Origin: Vanilla planifolia
Lineage: Eukaryota; Streptophyta; Magnoliopsida; Asparagales; Orchidaceae
DNA length: 64,000 bases
Assembly: GCA_023846275.1 (NCBI GenBank)
Contig: CM043877.1
Span: 19,078,607-19,142,606, forward strand
Direction: 5' to 3'
Under the pieces are notes generated by a model that did no database searches, had not been told where the DNA came from, and saw only the letters and a list, made by a program, of their open reading frames with translations. Shown in pieces: positions 40,366-52,149 of the stretch (within the stretch, counting starts at the first letter, position 1; every line of letters begins with the position of its first letter). A program made the position numbers and the translations under genes.

Positions 40366-40800
40366 TGTAACACTCAAAATCAAAGAGGGTAAGGAGTAAT
40401 AATTAAGTGATATTCTAAAAAATTAAATCATTAGATAATGAGTGATTTTTAATAAACTTTTAGATGGATGGGTATGTTTCACATCGACTATTAAGAGAAG
40501 ATTTTAGGCTTTATATGTGATACCATTATTTTAAAATGTTAAGATGTCTTTTAAGGGTAAAACTCACTTAGGTCAAGTTTGGGTGATCTAATGAGATAAT
40601 TCTTTAATATAATGAGAATAAATTGTCATAAATATAGTATTAAAATAGAAGCTAATTATCCTATAACACTTGGGACCAAAGAGTGAGGAGTTATTGTCTA
40701 TTAAGATCTTAGGAAGAGAAATCATAAGATAATAAGCAACTCCTAATATGCTTTTAAATAGAGAAGTATAGAGATGAATAATCATATATTGATTACAAAG
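40366..40800 (+). mobile_element. LTR-like fragment (Gypsy or non-autonomous)
   Basis: It begins TGTAACACTCAAAATC after a short purine tract (GAAAGGA). It contains GTTTCACATCGACTATTAAG near 40477 followed by GGCTTTATATGTGATAC, a combination common in plant LTRs and TRIM-like elements. The right end is unclear. Old. Confidence 0.45.
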
Positions 40801-41690
40801 AAAAAATTTTGCACTTCATTTATAATATTATAGCCTTAAGGTGTTGATATGCTTTTTAAAAGGAGTATTAACAAATTGATACTATAATACGATCAAGACT
40901 AACTGCACTCTATGTTAAAAGACTCAAAAATGTTCATTACTCATACTAAAAAAATTTATGACAAGAGTTTTAACAATAATTTTAAAACATATTCTTTAAT
41001 AAAAAATAATTTAACAAATTCTTTTTTTGATCCCCACGCTATATAAAGTATGAACTTTTATTATTTTTGTATTTTTTTCATGCAAAAAAATTATTTATAT
41101 TAATCCAATCAAAAGAAAAATAAAATATTCACCGTATTTTCTATATTCAAATTGCAAAAAATGAAAAATGCCAAAAAAATTATCTTCACTTATATTTTTC
41201 AAGAGATAAGTTTTTTGAATATTTATTAAAAAATTAATTAAAGTTGAACAAAGGAGATGCCAACTTCCAAATCAAATACAAGAATAATAAAGTTGGGCCC
41301 ATGAAAGTATAAAATAGAGCATCCTTATCTCAAAAAAGACAACGTATTTATAATTTTAAGAAAAATCATCAAACTTAATTAGCATAGTTATCCTCAACTT
41401 GATCACCAATCTATTAGATAAGGATCATTTACCTTGTATGGTCACAATCATCCAAATCACTAGAAGCTCACTGCCCAGGTTCTTGGTTAGATTTGGTCTC
41501 ACAATATCAAGATATTATCCTTTTTGGTCATCTTATATTAACTAAAGTAAACTTTATCTTCAAAAAAAATATATTAACATTTTAAAACTATAATCTTTAC
41601 ATATAAAATCTAAAACTTTTTTTTTTTTTACGTGAGACTATTCAATCATGTGTTTCTCTCTTTGTTTAATAATTTTATCTCTTAGATATC
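40800..41690. other. AT-rich stretch, no gene recognised
   Basis: Nothing coding or repeated could be supported. Confidence 0.4.
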
Positions 41691-42437
41691 ATATGATGAT
41701 CATTTTTTTGCCATCTTTAATTTTTGGTGTTTCATTCTCTTTGTCACAATATAGACCTTAGCTTCTTGAGACTCTAAATTTTGGTAAAAAAATAGCTTTT
41801 ATTAAAGGCAAAGTAGAGGTTGGCTTTTATTTTGATGGGCTAAAGAATAAGCTGGTGTTAGTTTGCTAAGGTATGTTGGGTGAGATGTCACTCTTTATGT
41901 TTGCTTTTATTTGAAGTATCTACCATTTCTTCTTTTGTAAATCTAAAAAAACATTAATTTGTTACGCTTTATTCTTATCACAAAAACATTATAAATTCGT
42001 CAAAGCTCAATTTGTTTACAATTATATAATGCCATATGTTTTTTACGGTAAAATTTATTTTATTTATTTTTTTTTTTCAAGACTTTTTTTTCACACAGTG
42101 AACAATTGTTCAAGCATCAATCATAAAAATATAAATTTGTGGCTGAAATATGAGTAGTATGTTGGACAATGTGACTTGTCGTCGACATATTTGCGTTAGT
42201 GAAGGTAAAAGATGAGTTTCTCGCTATTTTTTACGACAAAGAATGTTTTTTCATATATATGTTGTTTGATATCAGAGTTACCTGTTCACTGGTTCTCCCT
42301 TCATCCTTACCTGTTGGATCAATGATGACCACACAACAAACCTACTGCATCGTTACTTAAGAAGCCCACCTTGCTTGAAAATCTCCAAATTACGTGCATC
42401 ACGCAAAGGGGAAAGGACAACAACCTCCCAAAGTCAA
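41690..42437 (+). promoter_or_regulatory. Gene 2 upstream region, shared with gene 1
   Basis: This stretch is homologous to 12.54-14.29 kb. The gene 1 G-box position reads CATATG here (42033-42038). AACCTACT at 42339 resembles an AC-type MYB site, and a TATA-like run lies near 42252. It is shorter than the gene 1 region because the promoter duplication is absent. Confidence 0.5.
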
Positions 42438-44156
42438 ATGACCAGTCTACTCATTCTTTTCTTCCTCGCCCTGCTCGCCTCTCTCTTCTTCGCCGGCTGT
42501 CGACGGAGCCACAGCCATCGTCGACTCCCGCCGGGACCCAAGGGGTGGCCCGTCCTGGGTAGCATCCCCCACCTCGGCTCCAAGCCCCACCAAACCCTCT
42601 ACGCCCTCTCCAAAAACCACGGTCCTCTCCTCCACCTCCGCCTCGGCTCCGTCCATGTCATTGTCGTCTCCACCGCCACCACTGCCGCCCACTTCCTCCG
42701 CACCCACGACGCCAATTTCAGCAACCGCCCTTCCAACTCCGGGGCGGAGCACATCGCCTACAACTACCGGGACCTCGTCTTCGCCCCCTACGGCCCGCGG
42801 TGGCGGATGCTGCGCCGCCTCTGCGCCCTCCAGCTTTTCTCGGCCAAGGCGCTTGAGGACTTACGGCATGTGCGAGGAGAAGAGATCGCACGCCTCGTTC
42901 GGGTGTTCTCACGAGCTGGGAAACCCATGGACGTCGGCGCCAACGTCAACACTTGCGTGACCAACGCTTTGTCACTTGCAGTCGTGGGGAGGCGGGTGTT
43001 TGGCTCCGATGATGGGGCTGCGGAGTTCAAGGAAATGGTGGTCGAACTCATGCGGCTCGCCGGCGTCTTCAACGTTGGAGACTTCGTCCCTGCGTTGGCT
43101 TGGCTCGATCCACAGGCATGCACTACCCATAAAATTGAATCGACTCCTTGCCAAACTAGTATTATTATTAATTTCTTAACTAAAAAATATAAAATATATG
43201 AATTTTTTTAATATTTTTATCAATTAGTTTTATAATTAATCCGACAGGGAATAGTGAAAAAGATGAAAAAGTTGCACAAGAGATTTGATGGGTTCTTAAA
43301 CAAATTGATCATAGAACATCAAAAAATGGCCGACAAATCCAACGACTTGCTGAGTGTGCTTCTTAAGCTTAAGGAGGAAACAGATGAAGAAAGAACTAAG
43401 CTCACTGATATCGAAATTAAAGCTTTGTTACTGGTAAATAACCAGCATTTGATTTCTTGTTTTTCTCATCTTACGTTAATTACTTTCTCGCTACACTTGG
43501 GCGTGTCCGGGCAGAACTTGTTCGTGGCTGGGACGGAGACGACGTCGATCGCCATCGAGTGGGCCTTGGTTGAGCTGATTCGGTCCCCGGGTCTGCTGGG
43601 CAGGGTCCAGGAAGAGCTCGACTCGGTGGTGGGTCGGGATCGGCTAGTCTCGGAGTCGGACCTCTCCGGGCTTCCCTTCCTCCAAGCCGTCGTCAAGGAG
43701 ACATTTCGCCTCCACCCCTCTACCCCTCTGTCCCTCCCCCGTGAAGCGGCTGAGGACTGCGAGGTTGACGGCTTTTTCATCCCCAGAGGCGCAACCCTCC
43801 TTGTGAACGTGTGGGCCATCGGGCGGGACCCCGTGGCGTGGCCAGACGAGCCGTTGGCGTTTCAGCCCGACCGCTTCCTTCCCGGCGGTCTACATCATGG
43901 TGTGGATGTTAAGGGCGGGGACTTTGAGCTGATACCATTTGGGGCGGGCCGTAGGATTTGTGCCGGGTTGTCTGTGGGTCTACGAATGGTCCAATTTATG
44001 GTTGCGACGTTGGTTCATGCTTTTGATTGGGCCTCAGAGGATCAGTTTGACATGGAGGAGGCATCCGGGTTGAGCCTGCGGCGGGCCGTGCCTCTTGTGG
44101 TCCGTCCCGTTCCAAGGTTGTCACGTGAGGCTTACGATAAGGAGTTCTACACATGA
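42438..44156 (+). CDS. CYP75B: Cytochrome P450, CYP75B-type flavonoid 3'-hydroxylase paralog (gene 2)
   Basis: Three exons: 42438-43115, 43248-43433 and 43515-44156, giving 501 aa. An open frame extends upstream to 42375, but the start at 42438 matches gene 1's MTS start, directly before the membrane anchor. Motifs are hinge LPPGP, HIAYNYRDLVFAPYGPRWRM, I-helix AGTETT (293-298), ExxR (E350-R353), FQPDRF (404-409), VDVKG, and haem loop FGAGRRICAG with Cys437. Exon 3 is very similar to gene 1. The first intron aligns with gene 1's but begins GC (CAG|GCATGC) and ends ACAG, so a GC-AG intron is inferred. The second intron is 81 bp, in phase and free of stops. SRS6 reads GLSLRRA: Ser475 replaces the F3'H-typical Thr, a position reported to affect 5'-hydroxylation. 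The expected role is ER-located flavonoid B-ring hydroxylation, possibly with altered product range (inference). No inactivating change is seen. Confidence 0.92.
43116..43247 (+). other. Gene 2 intron 1, inferred GC-AG intron
   Basis: The intron position is fixed by gene 1 and by family structure (DPQ-GIVKKMKKLHKRF). At that point the sequence is CCACAG|GCATGC, and no GT lies at the homologous site. The acceptor is CCGACAG|GGAATA. CAG before the junction plus A at +3 and G at +5 fit GC-donor introns of the U2 class. A downstream GT could in principle be used instead, but would add residues absent from gene 1. Confidence 0.75.
43434..43514 (+). other. Gene 2 intron 2, 81 bp, in phase and open
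   Basis: Boundaries are CTG|GTAAAT and GGGCAG|AACTTG, matching gene 1's intron 2 (15385-15459). The gene 2 intron is 27 codons long without a stop, so an unspliced transcript would still encode a full-length protein with an insertion just before the I-helix. Gene 1's intron contains an in-frame stop. Confidence 0.8.
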
Positions 44157-44240
44157 CGTAAGTGTGAGGCAAATAAAGATGGATCAGACACGTGCTACAT
44201 TTTTAATAATCTAGATAAATGGTGAAAAAAAAAGCATGTC
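44157..44240 (+). other. Gene 2 3' flank
   Basis: This is probable 3'-UTR. An AATAAA lies at 44172-44177, very close to the stop, so its use as a poly(A) signal is uncertain. It is homologous to the region after gene 1. Confidence 0.4.
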
Positions 44241-45040
44241 TTTCGTTTGCGTCTTATTTTTTATATCTCAAGAACTCGCCTGTAAATTCGAAATATAATT
44301 GAATTAAATATTTTTGTATTTATAAATTTTATGTGAATAAAAATATCCAAAATATCTACAAGGATTATGATGTAGAAAGGATGATTCATATAATTTGTGA
44401 AGATTAATGTAAACATTGAAAATGATCAAATAAAATACAATGTATTTATTTATAATAATTTCAATGCCATTGAAAATAGTTTGATAATAACACAAAAGGC
44501 CAAAGTATTACGAAGAAATATTAATATTTTTTTAGTGTGATGATTTCATGGAAACATTATGAATACATATCAAATATTAATTGAAAATTTAAACTCTAGT
44601 GTAAAAATATACTACTCAACGTATAGCTTGTCCTACATTTATTCTGAGAAATTGCAAATCGTATAAATCTTATAATGTTTTATAAAAAGGATACATTAAA
44701 TCCCTTATAAAATATATAAATAATCTCAAGAGGAGAGAGAAACCTGAGAAAACCTTTGGTTGCTTAAAAAGTAAAAGAGAATGAAAAAAAGATGAAATAA
44801 TTTACAAAAAGGAGCTTGATTTTAAAATCTCACAAAAGAAATCTTGCCTAAGTTGTAAGGTGAGATTTCCGTATGATTTGTACTTTTATTTCCAAAAGTC
44901 ATAACAAAGATCAATGCTATATTGTATGAAACCAATTTGAATAGAAGTTAAAGCATAAAGTTTCATGTTTAATGAGTAATTGGAGCTCACAAACCAAAAT
45001 AGAAAGGTATTACAACCTATAAATCTAACATTTACAACTT
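44240..45040. other. AT-rich stretch, no gene recognised
   Basis: The minus-strand frame at 44304-44495 is a chance frame in low-complexity DNA. Confidence 0.4.
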
Positions 45041-45540
45041 TACATAGTTATCGGATGGTCTAATCAATGGATCAAAGTCCAATAAAAATGCAAAATATGG
45101 CTTGAGTTCTTGTTAAATAGTTTAATGGATTGATCGAATGATCCAATAGAAAATTAGAAGGTTCGATGAGAGAATCAAACAATATGAAAATTTTGATAAA
45201 TGGGTCTCAAACCTCAGGTTAGCAATAGATGAGGAATGGGAGATTCACTAAATAGATCAGACAATATAATAACTTATAGAATAGTCTTAAGTCTCTGTCG
45301 AACATTGGTGGGAGATTCGATAGCAACTAATAAAGATTAAGGAATTTGAAAAAGGGTCATATGGTCCATTAAGGACTTATGACCAATCAAATGGAAGGTT
45401 GAATTGAGTAATAGAATGGGTTTGATGTGTGTTAGATACACATCAAATAGTCTGATGAAAAAAATTGAATAATTCGATAAGCTAACAAATAGTCTAATCA
45501 AAGTCAATTAACTTTAGTCCAATGAGTCTATTGAGACATA
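45040..45540. repeat. Degenerate repeat related to 4.8-6.6 kb
   Basis: Words such as GATGGTCTAATCAATGG, TTCGATGAGAGAATC and GGGAGATTCGATAGCA recur with variation, as in 4795-6560. Probably worn LTR interior. Confidence 0.35.
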
Positions 45541-45959
45541 GATACTATAATTAAATATGATAAATGTTATAAAAGTGTGAAAATAAATAAAAATGTATAG
45601 TATAATATGTTGTTAATTAAATATATATAAAAGAGTAATGTATACTCTATTTATAATTGTAATGAAGAAAGAAGAAAAAGAAAAGAATTAATTATATAAC
45701 TCTTTAGTATTAAGATTAGTGATTTATTTAAATTGAATGTGTATATATTTTGATATAATAATTCCTCTTTACATATAATGCCCTTTTGACATTGGCTCAC
45801 ATTGATTTAGAGATACCTAATATGTTGATTGTTATGAGCATGAGTAATGTATATAAAATGATTAGTATTTGCATAAGATCAAGGTAATCTATCAAGTATT
45901 AAACATTTTATTCTGTAAGTCGTGCATTAAATTACATATGGAATCTATGAAAAATGGTA

Positions 45960-46250
45960 CTTTGGTAGCTAATAAGCCACGTAATTGTAAAATGCTAGAA
46001 AATGCTTAAGAAAGTAAATATAATGGTTGGTATGTCATGTTTGAGAGAATATAGCAACTAATAAGTTATGGGAGTTATGAAAGGTTAGAAAATGTCTAAA
46101 AAATAGAATATGATGGATAATAAGTCATGTAAATTATAAAATATTGAAAAATACCTACAAAAGAGTATTTGGTGGTTGGTAAGCCATTTTAATTTTAAAG
46201 AGCAAAGAAATGCTTATAAAGGAATAGATGGTGGCTAATAAGTCATGTGA
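45960..46250 (+). repeat. Minisatellite, 59-60 bp unit, about 5 copies
   Basis: The anchor word TAATAAGTCATG (with variants) lies at 45970, 46059, 46118, 46178 and 46237. Spacing is 59-60 bp in the last four, and an extra half-unit near 46029 lengthens the first interval. Copies are roughly three-quarters alike by eye. Confidence 0.8.
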
Positions 46251-46570
46251 AATAATGATTGATAACTCGATTTTTACATGCTATAATGACCTTAATTTTT
46301 GAAGTGTTTTTCACTATTTCACTAGGGCTTGTTACTAACTATTATCTACTTGTTATTAATGTTCATAAGAAAATAATTAAATCACAAATTTTCTTTTAAA
46401 AATAAGAAAGAAATTTTATAACAATATATTAGTACTTATATTCTTTTGTTATTTTATGCACTTTTCACTAATACTCTTATTATCTAGTAGTGTTTCCATC
46501 ATGTGGATACACAAATGTTAATAATTGGCATGAGTTTAACATAAACTCCATAAGGTTATTGGCACGAAAA

Positions 46571-47035
46571 AGGTATCTATGTGGATCTACCCGAGTGGGG
46601 CTAAGAAAGAGAGTGTTCGCAATGCATTCATGTCCAAAACCCATCAACCCTCAAAGCTCATGGGCACTTAGTTTTTTTGTGTGTGTCCAATGTGCTTTAG
46701 GACATGGGTAAGCACCATTCCTATCTATAATTATTTTTTAAGAGAGTTGGTAGTACTTAAGATCTTATAAATTGCATCAAATTCAAGGTCTCAAATTTGA
46801 GTCCTTGACATGTTAGTGGTGGTGAGGAGGAGAGGGTATCCACATGGATCTACCTAGATGGGGATAAGAAAGAGAGTTTACATGGTGGATGTGCATTCAA
46901 CTCCTATCGATCTTCAAAGCCCATGGGTGCTTGTTATATTGTGTGTCTAATGTGTTTTAAGACTTAGGTACGAGTCTTTATCAATAATTGCTTTTAAGGG
47001 AGTTGGTAGTTGTTGAGATTCTATATAAGTAACTT
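46571..47035 (+). repeat. SINE-like repeat, tandem pair
   Basis: A unit recurs about 265 bp apart: GTGGATCTACCCGAGTGGGG near 46579 and ATGGATCTACCTAGATGGGG near 46844. Each copy is followed by GAGTTGGTAGT (about 46744 and 47001). The first of these is followed some 45 bases later by AAATTTGAGTCC. The pair resembles the A and B boxes of a tRNA-derived RNA polymerase III promoter, so tandem SINE copies are likely but not proven. The frame at 46490-46711 is a by-product. Confidence 0.5.
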
Positions 47036-47745
47036 GTTAATGATAGTAATGCTAAGAAAAGCAATTATATTATCTAAGTTTTAATTAATCTTGACTTAGT
47101 ATGAATTATAATAATCTAAATTTTAACATCATTCATATTAATATAAATATAGAAAAGTTACAATATAAACATGTTATAAACTAAAGTACAACTAATATTT
47201 GAGAAGTATAATACAATGATACAATGGAATGATTAATATTATTCTTTTTTATATTTCAATTATTATCATCCTATTTTATTTATGCTTAGATATTGCGGTA
47301 TAATTTTACCTTGACCTCAATACCTTCAAATTCAAGAAACAAATATTAGAATTCTTTTCCTTTTCACCTAGAAGCCTTTGAACATGCCACATATAGTTTG
47401 GTGATTTCTTTGCCCCTTCTTACAAGTAATTTCTTAGAGATCACTCCTTGCCCTTATTGGTCTTGGTTTATAGACCTTAGTCATTGAACCACATCATACT
47501 TTTGGGTGTCCCATTTTATCCTACAACTTAAGCATTTATAAAACATCAAAACATATAACTTCAAAAACATATCACTTCTTTTTTACTTTTTCTTTTCTCG
47601 TTTTTCTTATTCATGTATGTATGTACACACACACACACACACACATATATAACACAATTTCAAGAGCATTATACATCATATTATTACCTAAGTAACATCC
47701 TATAATCACTATAACTTACCACTTATTAATAAGAATTAGCTCACT
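47036..47745. other. AT-rich stretch with AC/AT microsatellite
   Basis: No gene is recognised. (AC)10 followed by AT repeats lies at 47625-47651. Confidence 0.5.
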
Positions 47746-50700
47746 TATAACAACTCTTATTTTTACCCTAGTTAAGATAAACAAATCTAAGAATTATGTC
47801 AAGAAGACTGTGATCAAGTGTGGTTGAACTTGATCAAGTCATTTTTTTAAATTTATTATTTATATTTAAAAATATTAAAATAATGATAAAATATTAGAGT
47901 ATCATAAGCTAAAACTTAGTCAAAATATTATAGTATATTAATTGAAAGAACTTTTTAAATAAACTCAACAATATTGAGTTTATAATTTTTGAAGATCTAA
48001 TAAAAATTTGAATTTAATTATAATTTATAAAATGATGCTCATGATAGATTTATAAGTTTTGTTAATTTTGGCTTATATTAAAACTAATTAGTGAAAGATA
48101 AATATGTAAATATAAGAATATTAGTATGTGATAAGATAGATTTGTAATTTCTTAATTTCAAAGCAAAACAAAAACAAGGTAGAAGACAAATTTGTAATTA
48201 ACAAATTTATTAGGGGTTTGTCAAAAATTTCACTTTGAAACCCATTTGAAAGAGATTTTTAGATTTTTTATGGTGATTTTGCAAGTAATTTTAATAAATT
48301 AATTTTTTTAGAAGTTTAATCTTTCCACACAATCCACTATGAATCTTTGAAGAACTGTAGTAGTTTAAACTCACCAACTCTATGTTATGGCTTATAAGTA
48401 GATCTAACAAGTGTGGTGGGGAGCCATGAATGAGTGAAGCTCAGGTTACTCCAATAAACCATTGTTTGGATAAGGGCTGAGTATGGTGAGCAAAACAAGG
48501 TATTATTGTCTCTGTTAGGGTTATTATAATTGGGCAAGTCTTATTGGCATGCTCCAAACAAGAGAGAAATGCTTTGTCTTATGCTTTATGTGTCTTTAAT
48601 AGGATAAGACTTAAGTCTTGGTCAATCGTTTTTGCATTGAATTTTGCTTATTTAGGTTCTTGTATGTAAATGAGTGAGGATAAGATCAAAAAGAGTCAAT
48701 TTTGTTGATGAAAAAGTTAAGAAATGTTGGGTTCATTATGAAAAGAAGGTGATGAGTGTTAAGAGAATAGGAGAAAGAGAGGAGAGAGAAAGATTGTGAT
48801 TTTTTATACGTATCATTCAAGTATAATGATCTACTTTGTATGTTATGATCATCTTAAACCCATTAGGGTAAAAGGTCATAAGGATACAATGCTAGGTTAC
48901 ACGGGATCTTTGAGAGGAAATTATTAAGATGATCCTTTATTGTATTAGTATGAGGCAACAATAAGCTAACAAGTTCATCATATAAAAGCAATTTTGGTAT
49001 CATACTTGTAGGACTATAATATTTATCAAGTTCATCACACAATGATGATATAAGTATTATACTTGCACTATATAGACATAGCTATCAAATTCACCATACA
49101 AGAGTAATATTGATTTCAACCTTGTACAACATAGTTGAAGAAAACTATATGGTCATGCTATACAATTATGGAGATCATATAGGATGATCCTTCAAAGGCT
49201 TAAATGAAAGATCATATTCGTATAACGCATAAAATCGTGTTATATAATATAAATCAATGCATCCAATGGGTTTGTTAGAGATTGTATAGTAGTTTTTGTA
49301 TGTAATATTGTATATTATGATTTGATTAATCATATTGGATGATTAGTTAGAGAGAGAAAAACTTGTGGTTGGATTTGTATGTTAGAGATAATTGTAAGAT
49401 ACAATTGATTGGTTTTAGTTTTAAACAGGGATCAAATAATATAATCAATGGGATTGTATTGTATGATGACAAAAATAGTTCATTATAGAGGAAATCATAT
49501 GGGACGATGAGGACATCATTTCTATAATTTTCATAAGAAATATATTGTATGATTTTAGAAACATACTATACAATAATATAATAGTTAAAAAGCTTGGCAA
49601 AATGCGTGGGTCGGACAATGTAGAGCAGGATTATATAGTTATAATTTTGGCAACTAGATTGTACTTCAAGCCAAACAACATGAAATAGAGAAGATTGTAA
49701 GGAAGAATTAGTGTATCATTTACATATGATTTATGATAAAAAGTAATTATGAGATTGGCCATATTGTATGATATGAGAATTGTACAAGTACAATCCTAAG
49801 CAATATGCAAGTAATTTCTTAGCTTAAAAATAAAAAAATATACTTCATATAAGGCTTTATGTTAATCATTTAAATGCATGGTATTTTAGGAAACTTTGAG
49901 AAAAAAAGTGATTAAATAAGAGAACTCCTTTACAAAATTAAATAGATAAATAAGTAACCTATGATGTAGTACAATATTACTTTCTATAATTTTATGGCTT
50001 CTTTCATATTACATTTTATTATATTAATAAAATTTTATATTATTTTTTATGATTTTGTATGACCTTGATGACATTCTACATATATGGCTACCTTATGACA
50101 TTCACATGCCTATAATATGATTTTTACATACTTATATGACTTATGATATTATTTATTCATATGATTTATTATCATATTTTTTATATTTGGTTACTTATTA
50201 GATTTTTTTGTTAAGATATATAAATCTCACTAGTGTAAACATCACATGTCATATATTTATGGTTTCATGAGAAGGACGATTGACATTATAAAGGGGGATC
50301 ATATAACTAAGATGTGAGAGTAGGTTGTGCTTTGCAGGAGCTAAATTTTTTTGCACCGGCTTTAGTTTTATATATATGTTCTAGATTGAATGATTTATAT
50401 AATCTTTATTACGTATTTTTAATTTTACAAATATTTTATTATTTTACTTGATCAATTTTGGAAATTTATTCTCATTATTAGGTTTCCACATAGGATTTTT
50501 TGTCATTACTATAGATTTAATTATGAATAACTTCTACTTTTCATTATAATTATGTAAATAGTGAAGTATATCCCTAATAATTTGATATCAAAGTATTTGT
50601 TTAGGAATAGGTAGGATGTGTGAGAACACTATCACAATATCTACATTCTTATCATTATTCTATTTTGTGTTAATATATATGGGCTTATCTAGATAGTATG

Positions 50701-51900
50701 TTTAAGTACTATGGGGTCATAAGTGAAGTATGGATAGGAAAGATTCTGGTAATATCGATAAATGAAAAGGAGTGGAATAACAAGACAATGCTCAATAAGA
50801 ACTAGCTCAAACTCTTATCTTGTTATTACAATCTATCGGGGGTTCTAGAAGTCACACCATGGGGACATCAATCGATCAGATAGTGGATCATTTTCACCAT
50901 ATGCACCCATCATCACTTGTAGGGAATGAAGATCCCATGGTAGTGGAAAGGTGGTTATAGCAAATAATAAGAATATTTGCTGGGATGTCTTGTCTTGATG
51001 ATAAGAATGTAGCTTTAATAGTGTTGACTTCGAAAGATGCTGCTAGTCACTAGTGGAGGTCTTGACATCAAATCTAATTTTTGGGTAGATTGATAAAAAA
51101 ACTTTCTTAGGAAGAGTTTTTAAAAGATTTAGAAAGATGGCATATTCTTATGTTTGTTAGAGAAAAGTTTCCAGAAGACTTAAACAATCTAAGGTAGGGC
51201 AATATGGATGTGTATACTTATGAGCAAAAATTTAACTATTTGGTAGAATATTAACCATAGTTAGTTACACTAAAAGAACAAAGATGTCATATTATTCTTT
51301 GAGGTTTACAGGATGAAATTTAAATGGCTTTATTGATTGCCAGAATCACAAATTATATGGTGTTAATAAAACTTGCCTGCACAATTGAACTGGACTTTAT
51401 ATTTTGGTATCTAGCATGTAAGAAGAAAAAGAAAGATGGAATTTTTGAAATTTAAGGATGAGTTTTTTAGGAAAAGAGGTGGTTATTGTGTTTCTGTTAA
51501 TAGTAATTTTTGTAAACTAGGATTAAGCAAATTCTAATTCTCATAAGGATCTAGTTACAACCACATTAGTGTTGTACCCAATGAAATTAGTAGATGTGAT
51601 AATTATGGTCAATGTTATAGAGGGATTGTAATCCAAATTGATTAGAACATTAAGTTGCTACACTTGTAAGGAATTGGGACATATTCATGAGAACTCCAAG
51701 CAATTCTTTCAAAGAGAGATGAAATAAGTTCTTTGAGACTTTGATAGTAGTTGTTGTATCCTTTAATGTAATGATCACAAAATCAAACTAACTATTACTA
51801 ATATTTTGTTGAGCTTAGTATTATTTTAGTTTAGTCTTAAAGTCTTACTTTAGTGGTTGTGTTTGTTGGAGTAAAGATTGTAGCATCTAAAGTAGATAAA
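47746..51900 (+). mobile_element. Ty3/Gypsy element: 5' LTR and gag only
   Basis: The LTR (about 47746-50578) aligns at its start with the LTR at 1094. A primer-binding-like site matching initiator tRNA-Met at 9 of 12 positions lies near 50583. Gag follows to about 51.75 kb and pol is missing. It is broken, old and truncated on the right where an unrelated Copia LTR begins. Confidence 0.75.
50830..51750 (+). pseudogene. Gypsy gag remains with CCHC knuckle
   Basis: The order of blocks fits retrotransposon gag: HPPSLVGNEDPM..ERWL near 50910, a WW..R-like block near 51050, FPED and YEQKF near 51170-51225, and a zinc knuckle (C-x2-C-x4-H pattern) near 51659. Decayed fossil. Confidence 0.75.
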
Positions 51901-52149
51901 AATCAAATGCTCAAATTGTTGAATTTGAAGCTAAGGACCAAGCTCTTTACAGAGTAGCTTATCCAAAAAGAACATCTATTCTTAATCATTTATATGGTTA
52001 GTATGTTAAATCTTTTTTTCTTTACAATTATAACACTTAGGATAATAATCATAGTTCATTCATTTGGAGTTAATTTTTGGTGATAGGTAGTATGCATTAT
52101 GTGTGTTATATTTGGGTTCAAAAATTAAGTCTTTATATACTTTAAATTT

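Noticed and set aside
42375-42437. Upstream in-frame ATG extending gene 2 by 21 residues
   Set aside because: The extension is basic and polar, would precede the membrane anchor, and has no counterpart in gene 1. The start at 42438 aligns with gene 1.
42447-43154. Open frames on both strands over gene 2 exon 1
   Set aside because: These are shadow frames of the P450 exon with no family features.
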